Source: an uncultured Spartobacteria bacterium (GTDB taxonomy: Bacteria > Verrucomicrobiota > Verrucomicrobiia > Chthoniobacterales > Chthoniobacteraceae). From it: a DNA stretch of 56,550 bases. The stretch covers positions 1 through 56,550 of the forward strand of contig CAIZLD010000068.1 of assembly GCA_903933715.1 (NCBI GenBank), given 5' to 3'. Of this stretch, positions 49,942-56,550 are shown one piece after another. The first letter of the stretch is position 1, and every line of letters begins with the position of its first letter. A model generated the notes under the pieces. It saw only the letters and a list, made by a program, of their open reading frames with translations. It was not told the DNA's origin and did not search any database. Position numbers and translations under genes: made by a program.

Positions 49942-50116
49942 TCTCACGCAAAGACGCAAAGAGAGAGGAAGCCAGGAATGATCACCTCGTTCCCAAACTC
50001 TATTTGGGAACGCACTTGAAGCCGCAACTCCATTGCGGCAACTGGCTCTTTGCGCGACTCGCTCCCGGCAATCGAGTTGCCGGAACAATGGCGTTCCCAA
50101 ATGGAGTCTGGGAACG
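49942..50116. repeat. Octamer repeat plus two head-to-head double-hairpin repeats (locus 2)
   Basis: Bases 49942-49964 contain TCTCACGCAAAGACGCAAAG. Four hairpins follow: 49988-50012 (CGTTCCCAAA/TTTGGGAACG), 50021-50039 (GCCGCAA/TTGCGGC), 50065-50083 (CCGGCAA/TTGCCGG) and 50092-50116 (CGTTCCCA/TGGGAACG). The first pair read on the minus strand has the same order and spacing as the second pair on the plus strand, so two composite units face each other. They lie between argH and the NUDIX gene, both transcribed leftward. The 222-bp gap holds no gene. Confidence 0.85.
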
Positions 50117-50154
50117 AGGAAAACGAGGAAAAATGGGGAAATCGCATGGCTTCC

Positions 50155-51519
50155 CTATTCCAACGCCGCCTTCCACCGCGCCAACTGTGCTTGGACATTG
50201 GCTGAACTCGGCGCGCCCGGATTGGTTCGCGCGTCAATCGAACGCCGGACGTTGAGGAGGTCGAACACGTCGGCCTCGAATGCGGGGGAAAGCGCTTTGT
50301 AATCTTCCAAGCTCAAATCGGCCAGCGCAACCCCCTGCTCCACACAAAGGGCAACGGTTTTGCCGACGATCTCGTGGGCTTTGCGGAACGGGACACCGTG
50401 GAGCACGAGGTAATCGGCCACATCGGTGGCGAGCAGGTTCCAGTCAGCAACAGCTTCGGCGCACGGCGCGGGGTTGACCTGGATTTCCCGCAACATGGCG
50501 GCATAGATTTGCAGCGACGCTTTCACGGTATCCACAGAGTCGAAGAGCGGCTCTTTGTCTTCCTGCATGTCCCGGTTGTAAGTCATCGGAAGCCCTTTGA
50601 GTGTCGTGAGCAGCGAGACCAAATTTCCCACCACGCGCCCGGTTTTTCCACGGGTCAGTTCGCAGACATCCGGGTTTTTCTTCTGCGGCATGAGGCTCGA
50701 CCCGGTGGTGTAGGCGTCGGAGATGGTGACGAATTTAAATTCTGCGCTCGCCCACAGGATGAGGTCTTCGCTCAGGCGCGAGAGATGGATGCCGATCAAC
50801 GCCATGGCCGAGAGGAGTTCCACGGCGAAATCGCGGTCGCTCACGGCATCCATGCTGTTTTGGGTGATTGCCGGGAAATCGAGCAACCGGGCGATCAATT
50901 CGCGGTCGAGATTAATGGTGGACCCGGCGATGGCGCCCGAACCGAGCGGCATCACGTTAAGCCGCCCCCGGGCATCCGCCACTCGGCCCGCATCACGCGA
51001 GAACATTTCGACATACGCAAGCAGATGGTGCGCAAAGAGGACGGGTTGGGCGCGTTGGAGGTGGGTATAGCCCGGAATCACCACTTCGGCGTTCTTTTCA
51101 CCCAATTCCACCAGGCTTTTTTGGACCTCCGCGAGCAATTGACCGATTTCATCCGCCTGATCGCGCAAGTAAAGGCGGATGTCCAGGGCGACCTGGTCGT
51201 TACGGCTGCGGGCGGTGTGGAGTTTCGCGCCGGGATCGCCGATGCGCCGCGTCAGTTCGGCCTCGATGTTCATGTGAACGTCTTCGAGGTCCGGTTTCCA
51301 GACGAACTCCCCCCGGTCGATCTCATCCCGGATGCTTGCAAGCCCGCTGCGGATGGCTTCCAGTTCGGTTTGATTGATCAATCCCGCCGCTTCCAGCGCG
51401 GTGGCATGGGCGATTGAACCGGCGATATCGTGCCGGTACAGTCGCCAATCAAAGGAGATCGATTCGCTGTAATCTTTAAGAAGTTGCGCGGTGTCGGTTT
51501 TGAAACGGCCTTTCCACAT
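50155..51519 (-). CDS. argH: Argininosuccinate lyase
   Basis: The 454-residue protein belongs to the fumarase/aspartase superfamily. It has the signature GSSLMPQKKNPDVCEL, HTARSRNDQVALDIRLYLRD and GYTHLQRAQPVLFAHHLLAY (catalytic His), all specific to ArgH. It cleaves argininosuccinate to arginine and fumarate. It stands alone between a repeat cluster and a gap with short direct repeats; no other arg gene is present. Confidence 0.97.
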   Translation of the reverse strand: MWKGRFKTDTAQLLKDYSESISFDWRLYRHDIAGSIAHATALEAAGLINQTELEAIRSGLASIRDEIDRGEFVWKPDLEDVHMNIEAELTRRIGDPGAKLHTARSRNDQVALDIRLYLRDQADEIGQLLAEVQKSLVELGEKNAEVVIPGYTHLQRAQPVLFAHHLLAYVEMFSRDAGRVADARGRLNVMPLGSGAIAGSTINLDRELIARLLDFPAITQNSMDAVSDRDFAVELLSAMALIGIHLSRLSEDLILWASAEFKFVTISDAYTTGSSLMPQKKNPDVCELTRGKTGRVVGNLVSLLTTLKGLPMTYNRDMQEDKEPLFDSVDTVKASLQIYAAMLREIQVNPAPCAEAVADWNLLATDVADYLVLHGVPFRKAHEIVGKTVALCVEQGVALADLSLEDYKALSPAFEADVFDLLNVRRSIDARTNPGAPSSANVQAQLARWKAALE

Positions 51520-51562
51520 GGGCCGATCATGCCAGAGCGCGAGAGAGATTCAAACCAGAGAA

Positions 51563-51676
51563 TCCGCAGATTTCGCAGATTTTCGCAGATGAGGCGATTT
51601 GGGACAGGGCTGGATGTGCAGATGGCACGCTCTTATCGCGCCCGGAGCAAGGTCGCGATCCACCTCGCGATCCACC
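51563..51676. repeat. Short direct repeats upstream of argH
   Basis: From 51563 the 8-9 bp unit CGCAGATTT recurs three times (CCGCAGATTTCGCAGATTTT and CGCAGATGAG). At 51653-51676 the 12-mer TCGCGATCCACC occurs twice in direct tandem. They lie in the 172-bp gap between argH and the APC transporter gene. Their meaning is unclear; replication slippage is enough to explain them. Confidence 0.55.
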
Positions 51677-51691
51677 TCGAGCGCTTTTTTG

Positions 51692-53611
51692 CTATCCGTG
51701 GATGATAAGCTGAATGTCCTCCGGCAGTCCGGCGGCGACTTCGGCGATCACGTTCCCCTTGAGAATCTTGGTCAGGCTCATCCGATGGGAAGATCCGAGC
51801 ATGAGATAGTCGATCCCGAGCGTGGCAGCGAGGTCCAGAATGGTCCCCGCGGGATTTTCACTGACCGCGTAGATCGGCATCACATCGACGCACCGTTGCT
51901 CGGCGGATTTCATCACCAGCGACATGATCGCGGCGGCCTGCGGATCGTCCTGCCATTTGGGACGGCCTCGGCCGCTGGTCGCAGCCTGAGGTATGAACAC
52001 GGCCAATTCTTTGACGTAAAGAACACACAAGGTCGCCTTGCGCAGCTGTGCCTCGTCGAGCGCATACTGGAGCACCGGCGTCAGACCGCGGGCGGCGACC
52101 ATGATCTTCTGGCCTTCAGCCAAACGGGGGCGGAGTTTCTGGATCGACTCCGGCGCGACGATATCCGCAAGCTCCTGGGTCACTGTGACGCTGGTAAGCC
52201 CGGCTCGTTTCAACGCAAAGGCGCGCAGGGCCAATCCCAGCAATAGCACGCAGGTGACGAAGAAAAGCGCGTCGGGCTTGGTTTTGGCCAGGGTGAATTC
52301 CACCGCGAAAAGAATCAGGAAAGTGAGCCCAAAAAGAACCCGGTCATACCAGGCAAAACCGATGTGCCGATTGGACGCGCAGGAGCCGAGATTCACCGTA
52401 ATCGCCCCGACCACCCCGATGGCGTAGAGCCCGGCGAGAGCGGCGAAATTGGTCGCCGTCAAGAGCACCAGCATCGGCAACCCGACGGCAATCAGCAGCG
52501 GGGCCAGCGGCACGCCGTGACGGTTGAGCTTGGTAAACTCGGCGGGCATCTCCCCATCGCGCGCCATCATGAACATCAGGCCGACCAGGGCGACAATGGC
52601 CGTGTTCGCGGCGCTCAAAAGCAGCAGGGCCACGAGAATCCCGATCACCCATCCAAAAACGGTTCCAAACCACGGGGCGACCGTGAGGGTGCCGAACTGT
52701 TCGGCCATAAAGCGCAACATATCTTCGTTGCGTTTGTCCATCACGGCGATCCAGCTCGGCTTATCATGAAGCCCGAGCGTCGATTCCAGTGCACCCGGCA
52801 GCGAAACCATGGCCCAGCCAAGCAATGCCGTGCCGAACACCACCTCGATCGCGATGGGCCAAATGGCCTTGCCGGATTCCCGGGCAACCTTCGGGGCTTC
52901 GAGCGTTGAACCCGGATCAAGCTTCATCACGCCCGTCATATTCGCAATCGCCTCCACCCCGCTCAACGCAAGGATGACGCCGACGAACTGCACCCAGACT
53001 TTGCTGGCGCTCTCATGCGGCGGTTCCACATATTGAAGGGTCAAATGCGGCGCGCTGATGGCTATCAGCGCCAGAATGGCCACGATCACCGGCATTGAAA
53101 GCATCACGGCAAAGCTTCCGCTGTGCTTGGGTCCATACCAATTTAGCCATCCGATAAAGGCCAGCACGCCAATGGTCGTGAAAGCGATGTGCTCTTTAAG
53201 GAACCCAATCCACGCAATGTGTTCCGCCCCCGAAGTGAGATAGGCCAGCGCAGACCACCCGCTCAAGGCGGCGGTCACGGTCAAATCGGCGATCAAAAGG
53301 AGCGCGCCGACGACCGCCAGCAAGCGTCCCTGCGAGCGTGCGGCGGAATAAACGCCGCCCCCGTCGGGAAAATACCGGCAAATCACCGAATAATTGACCG
53401 CCACCAACCCCGTCAGGGCACAGACGGCGAGAATCAGCCAAAGCGAGGAAAAACCGGCTGCCAGGAATGCAAGCCCCGCGACATAGGCCTTGCTGGTGCC
53501 CCAATCTCCGTAAAGCAGGGCTGCGGCGCGTTTCCAATCGACATTTCTGGGGCGGTGCCCCTCAAGATTTAGTTCCACAATTTGAATATTCGTCCCCGGC
53601 GACAAAGGCAT
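51692..53611 (-). CDS. APC-superfamily permease with C-terminal UspA-like domain
   Basis: The 639-residue protein has about twelve membrane helices in its first 490 residues. It shows APC features such as SKAYVAGLAFLAAGFSSLW and GVILALSGVEAIANMTGVM. A cytoplasmic domain of about 140 residues follows, with a universal-stress-type nucleotide-binding ending (LMLGSSHRMSLTKILKGNV). APC-Usp fusions exist among amino-acid transporters, where the soluble domain may regulate transport. The start MPLSPGTNIQIVELN (53611) was chosen because upstream residues are not hydrophobic or conserved-looking. The substrate is not deducible. Confidence 0.85.
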   Translation of the reverse strand: MPLSPGTNIQIVELNLEGHRPRNVDWKRAAALLYGDWGTSKAYVAGLAFLAAGFSSLWLILAVCALTGLVAVNYSVICRYFPDGGGVYSAARSQGRLLAVVGALLLIADLTVTAALSGWSALAYLTSGAEHIAWIGFLKEHIAFTTIGVLAFIGWLNWYGPKHSGSFAVMLSMPVIVAILALIAISAPHLTLQYVEPPHESASKVWVQFVGVILALSGVEAIANMTGVMKLDPGSTLEAPKVARESGKAIWPIAIEVVFGTALLGWAMVSLPGALESTLGLHDKPSWIAVMDKRNEDMLRFMAEQFGTLTVAPWFGTVFGWVIGILVALLLLSAANTAIVALVGLMFMMARDGEMPAEFTKLNRHGVPLAPLLIAVGLPMLVLLTATNFAALAGLYAIGVVGAITVNLGSCASNRHIGFAWYDRVLFGLTFLILFAVEFTLAKTKPDALFFVTCVLLLGLALRAFALKRAGLTSVTVTQELADIVAPESIQKLRPRLAEGQKIMVAARGLTPVLQYALDEAQLRKATLCVLYVKELAVFIPQAATSGRGRPKWQDDPQAAAIMSLVMKSAEQRCVDVMPIYAVSENPAGTILDLAATLGIDYLMLGSSHRMSLTKILKGNVIAEVAAGLPEDIQLIIHG

Positions 53612-53709
53612 GATGGGGATGTCCGTCCATTTCTTAGGGCAAATGCCGCAGAGGGTCAATCCTGCATAAAAAATCGTATAAAGGCGGCAAAAGGCAAATG
53701 GATGGGGCA

Positions 53710-53733
53710 ATCTCGTGACGACAGTACCTAAAC
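53710..53733. repeat. Dispersed 24-bp repeat (copy 2)
   Basis: The sequence beginning ATCTCGTGACGACA and ending ACCTAAAC matches 12178-12201 at 22 of 24 positions. It lies in the 182-bp region between the divergent APC permease and phosphofructokinase genes, so it may lie in a shared promoter region. A TATTAT at 53775-53780, 14 nt before the ATG at 53794, is a possible -10 element for the kinase gene; no good -35 was found. Confidence 0.5.
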
Positions 53734-53793
53734 CCGGTTTTTTTCTTCTCGCGATTGATCCCAAGGCTTGCTCCTATTATAGACATCCATCTT

Positions 53794-55089
53794 ATGCAGA
53801 CTGCCATTACCTCGCTCGGACCGTGCCTTTTCCCTTCGCCGCTGACCCGCAACGGTCTATGCGGCACTTATTTCCGCAGCGATGACGAACGCGTTCTTTG
53901 CGATCACACCCTGGAGTTTTTTAACCAGGCACGCACTCAAAAGGAACCGCCCCCCTCTTTTGAAATCGCCGGACCGCGCGCCAAAATCTTTTTCGATCCG
54001 CGCCGGACCAAGGCGGGGATTGTCACCTGCGGAGGGCTCTGTCCCGGGCTCAATGACGTGATTCGCAGCCTCGTAATGGTGCTTCACCACACCTACGGGA
54101 TCGAAACCATTTTTGGCTTTCGCTATGGATACGAGGGGCTCGTGCCCAGCTTTGGCCGGGTTCCCTTGCAACTGCGCCCGGAGAATGTCGTGGCCATTCA
54201 CAAAATGGGCGGGACGATCCTGGGCACCTCGCGCGGACCGCAGGATGTCGGCGTAATGGTCGATACGCTCGACGAGATGGGGATCGATATGCTCTTTGTG
54301 ATCGGCGGTGACGGCAGCATCCGTGGCGCGGGCGAGATCACCGAGGAAATCCAGCGGCGCGGCCTTCACAAAGCAGTCGTCTGCATCCCCAAAACGATCG
54401 ATAACGACATCATGTATGTCGACAAATGTTTCGGTTTTGAAACCGCCGTCGCCGAAGCGGGCAAAGTCATTTCCTGCGCCCACGCCGAGGCGATGGGGGC
54501 GATCAATGGCATCGGGCTCGTTAAATTGATGGGCCGCGACTCGGGGTTCATTGCCTCCCTGGCCACCCTCGCCTGCTCGGAAGTCAATTTTGTGCTGATC
54601 CCGGAGGTTCCGTTCAAGCTCGAAGGGTCCGGCGGAATGCTTGAACACTTGCGCAAGCGGCTTAACAACCGCAAGCACGCTGTCATCGTCGTGGCCGAGG
54701 GAGCCGGCAAAGATCTCGTAGCCGAAGAAGGCACCGATGCTTCGGGCAACCAAAAGCTCGGCGATATCGGGATCTATTTGCGGGACAAAATCACCGCTTA
54801 TTTCAAAGAGCTTAACATCGAGACGACCCTCAAATACATCGACCCGAGTTACACGATCCGCAGTGTTCCCGCCTCCACACAAGACAACGTCTACTGCTCG
54901 CGCCTGGCACAGCACGCGGTCCACGCCGCAATGGCCGGGAAAACCGCGATGGTAATCGGGCGCTGGCACGGCAGCTACGTCAACATGCCCACCGACCTCG
55001 TTGTCCACGGCCGCCGCAAGGTCGACCCGGAAGGCGAACTTTGGCAGGCCGTCATAGAAACCACCGGCCAGCCGGCCCGCTTCGAGTAA
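53794..55089 (+). CDS. 6-phosphofructokinase, atypical ATP-type (G/K active-site combination)
   Basis: The 431-residue protein belongs to the PfkA superfamily: CGGLCPGLNDVIR, GTSRGPQD, GGDGS at 171-175 and PKTIDND at 199-205. Gly174 in place of Asp indicates ATP rather than pyrophosphate as donor. Lys200 in place of Gly is the residue normally found in pyrophosphate enzymes. The combination is seen in plant, trypanosomatid and some bacterial ATP-PFKs ('group X'). It phosphorylates fructose 6-phosphate in glycolysis. It is SD-less and divergent from the APC permease. Confidence 0.92.
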   Translation: MQTAITSLGPCLFPSPLTRNGLCGTYFRSDDERVLCDHTLEFFNQARTQKEPPPSFEIAGPRAKIFFDPRRTKAGIVTCGGLCPGLNDVIRSLVMVLHHTYGIETIFGFRYGYEGLVPSFGRVPLQLRPENVVAIHKMGGTILGTSRGPQDVGVMVDTLDEMGIDMLFVIGGDGSIRGAGEITEEIQRRGLHKAVVCIPKTIDNDIMYVDKCFGFETAVAEAGKVISCAHAEAMGAINGIGLVKLMGRDSGFIASLATLACSEVNFVLIPEVPFKLEGSGGMLEHLRKRLNNRKHAVIVVAEGAGKDLVAEEGTDASGNQKLGDIGIYLRDKITAYFKELNIETTLKYIDPSYTIRSVPASTQDNVYCSRLAQHAVHAAMAGKTAMVIGRWHGSYVNMPTDLVVHGRRKVDPEGELWQAVIETTGQPARFE

Positions 55090-55162
55090 CCCCTGAAGCA
55101 GCGCGGTGGCAAAGACGCTTGTTTTTGCCGGGCGCGGCGCACATAGTAGCTCGCTTTTTTTA

Positions 55163-56347
55163 ATGGACTCCCACCGTCACATCGCCCAACACGTCCGGCC
55201 CATCCCAAAATCCGGGATCCGCGACTTCTTTGAAGTCGTACAGAGCATGACCGACGTCATTTCGCTCGGCATCGGCGAACCCGACTTCGACACCCCGTGG
55301 CATATCCGCGAAGCCGCCATCTACTCACTTGAGCAAGGGCATACCGGTTACACCTCCAACCTCGGCCAGCCCAGCCTGCGCAACGCCATCGCCAAATACG
55401 TCGAGGGCCGTTTCGAGATCGGTTACGATCCCCAACAAGAGATCATCGTCACCGTCGGCGTTTCCGAAGCGATCGACCTCGCCCTGCGCGCCTTGCTCAA
55501 CCCCGGTGATGAAGTCATTTATCACGAGCCGTGCTACGTCAGTTACAACCCGAGCGTTGTCCTCGCCCACGGCGTCCCGGTGGCCGTTGCCACCCGCCCG
55601 GAAGACGGGTTCCGCGTCACCGCCGAGGCGATCGCCGCCAAAATCACGCCGCGTTCCCGCGTCCTGATGCTCAATTTCCCCACCAACCCGACCGGCGGCA
55701 CGCAAACCCGTGAGGAGTTGGAAAAAATCGCGCAACTCTGCATCCGGCACGACTTGGTCGTTCTCTCGGACGAAATTTACAGCGAGCTGACCTACGACGG
55801 GCAGACCCACGTCTCGATTGCCTCCCTCCCCGGCATGCAGGAACGCACCATCTTCCTCCACGGCTTTTCCAAGGCTTTCGCCATGACGGGATTCCGAATC
55901 GGCTACGCCTGCGGTCCGGTTCCCCTCATCGATGCGATGATGAAAATTCATCAATACGGGATTCTCTGCGCCGGAACCACCGCCCAGGATGCCGCGCTTG
56001 AGGCGCTTGAAAACGGCGCGCCCGCCGTGGAAACCATGCGCGCCAAATACGAAGCGCGACGCAATTACATCGTGCGCAGCCTGAACGAAATCGGGCTCGA
56101 CTGCATCAACCCGCACGGCGCGTTCTACGCTTTCCCGAGCATCCAAAACACCGGGTTGAGCAGCAAAGAGTTCTCGCTGGGGTTGCTCAAGGAGAAGAAA
56201 GTCGCAGTCGTCCCCGGCACCGCCTTCGGAGCCAGCGGCGAAGGATTTGTGCGTTGCAGCTATTCCACCAGCCTGGACGAGATCAAGACCGCCATGAAGC
56301 GCATCGACGAGTTCTGCCGGGAACTGCGCGGAAAACATATGTCGTAA
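55163..56347 (+). CDS. Class I/II pyridoxal-phosphate aminotransferase (PatA/AspC-like)
   Basis: The 394-residue protein shows the fold-type I landmarks: ISLGIGEPDFDTP, NFPTNPTGGT (N175), SDEIYSELTYDG (D203, Y206) and the PLP lysine K237 in GFSKAFAMTGFRIGY. The sequence is close to the PatA/aspartate-type branch that transaminates aspartate, aromatic amino acids or N-acetyl-L,L-diaminopimelate; specificity is open. The start at 55163 is preferred to 55106, which would prepend a basic segment. It lies 73 nt after the kinase gene, probably its own or a shared transcript. Confidence 0.92.
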   Translation: MDSHRHIAQHVRPIPKSGIRDFFEVVQSMTDVISLGIGEPDFDTPWHIREAAIYSLEQGHTGYTSNLGQPSLRNAIAKYVEGRFEIGYDPQQEIIVTVGVSEAIDLALRALLNPGDEVIYHEPCYVSYNPSVVLAHGVPVAVATRPEDGFRVTAEAIAAKITPRSRVLMLNFPTNPTGGTQTREELEKIAQLCIRHDLVVLSDEIYSELTYDGQTHVSIASLPGMQERTIFLHGFSKAFAMTGFRIGYACGPVPLIDAMMKIHQYGILCAGTTAQDAALEALENGAPAVETMRAKYEARRNYIVRSLNEIGLDCINPHGAFYAFPSIQNTGLSSKEFSLGLLKEKKVAVVPGTAFGASGEGFVRCSYSTSLDEIKTAMKRIDEFCRELRGKHMS

Positions 56348-56361
56348 CGCCGGGGAATTAT

Positions 56362-56550
56362 TCTCTCGCAAAGACGCAAAGCCGCAAAGAAAGGCAAAGA
56401 GTTTTTTTGCCTCTCGTGCCCAAGTTGAACTTGGGCACGCACTCCCAGGCGAAGTTGCACTTCGCAAGCGTTGATTTCAGCCCCCGCCTTGAACCAAGAG
56501 GAGTTCACAATTCCGAAAATCCCTTTGCGCCTTTGCGTCTTTGCGAGAGA
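56362..56550. repeat. Composite palindromic element: octamer arms enclosing a double hairpin (locus 3)
   Basis: The outer arms 56362-56389 and 56523-56550 are a 28-bp inverted repeat with a single mismatch, each made of TCTCT plus CGCAAAG octamers. The right arm reaches the window end. Inside lie a hairpin at 56415-56439 (CGTGCCCAAGT/ACTTGGGCACG, loop TGA) and one at 56449-56465 (GCGAAGT/ACTTCGC). On the minus strand this is the same order as at 26690-26740. The stretch 56466-56522 shows nothing recognisable. The whole block has the size and structure of a small non-autonomous mobile element. Confidence 0.85.

Noticed and set aside
50033-50302. Short open frames through the hairpin cluster before argH
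   Set aside because: They consist of translated palindromes and run into argH antisense; not genes.
53857-55008. 383-codon open frame antisense to the phosphofructokinase gene
   Set aside because: It mirrors a well-supported gene, shows no recognisable motif, and such antisense frames are expected at this GC content.
55325-56467. 380-codon antisense frame over the aminotransferase gene
   Set aside because: Antisense to a gene with all PLP landmarks; no motif of its own.
1-56550. CRISPR arrays, rRNA operons, complete IS elements and integrases
   Set aside because: No regularly spaced direct repeats of CRISPR type, no rRNA sequence, and no transposase or recombinase motif found in any plausible reading frame.

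Overview
The window looks like an ordinary chromosomal stretch from a GC-rich Gram-negative bacterium, most likely a member of the Verrucomicrobiota (PVC superphylum). The grounds are the overall gene complement, a small lipoprotein whose C-terminal layout I associate with that phylum, start codons that mostly lack a Shine-Dalgarno sequence, and intergenic regions full of dispersed palindromic repeats. This assignment is inference; there is no rRNA gene here to confirm it. I see no prophage, complete insertion sequence or CRISPR array.

Layout. 1-290: a REP/BIME-like palindromic element, then an inverted repeat touching the start of fruK. 290-4439 (+): 1-phosphofructokinase family kinase, histidine phosphatase, single-receiver response regulator, PHP-domain protein and a C-terminally short ModB-like permease, with a tRNA-Leu(GAG) on the minus strand. 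4436-7877 (-): an ATGA-coupled operon of pepF, a TPR protein and a serine beta-lactamase-like hydrolase. 8088-11563 (-): tyrA-aroA-cmk-plsC, joining aromatic amino acid, nucleotide and phospholipid metabolism. 11668-14859 (-): lipoprotein, DJ-1/PfpI protein, and pgsA-der. 15127-18997 (-): hybrid histidine kinase with a FixL-like PAS domain, secreted thioredoxin-fold-like protein, frr and pyrH. 19138-22870 (+): sppA, CPBP protease, thiL, tsaE, tsaB, mostly overlapping. 22873-26610: an L,D-transpeptidase lipoprotein, a large anchored Ig-like envelope protein and mpl, an envelope and peptidoglycan-recycling block. 26786-33879 (-): degenerate alpha/beta hydrolase, a 1237-residue BarA-like hybrid kinase with HPt domain, and proB-proA.

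33984-40936 (+) is the most distinctive block: five tightly packed genes encoding a polyprenyl-phosphate-type GT2 enzyme, an unrecognised predicted alpha/alpha-toroid protein, an UPF0104/LPG-synthase-type multi-pass membrane protein and two GT-C-like membrane proteins. I infer a lipid-linked glycan pathway of unknown product. It is followed by a TerB-like/FHA-like/ABCG fusion transporter (-), a ParA-type ATPase without parB (+), and a coupled tatC-tolC-like-adaptor-hpt operon (-). The window ends with a NUDIX hydrolase, argH and an APC-UspA fusion permease (-), then an atypical 6-phosphofructokinase and a class I/II aminotransferase (+).

The most unusual sequence-level signal is non-coding. 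A composite double-hairpin repeat occurs four times in three intergenic regions (26690-26740, two copies in 49988-50116, 56415-56465). Its arms show compensatory base changes between copies, and it is repeatedly accompanied by a palindromic octamer repeat (CGCAAAGN)n that also occurs elsewhere in the window.
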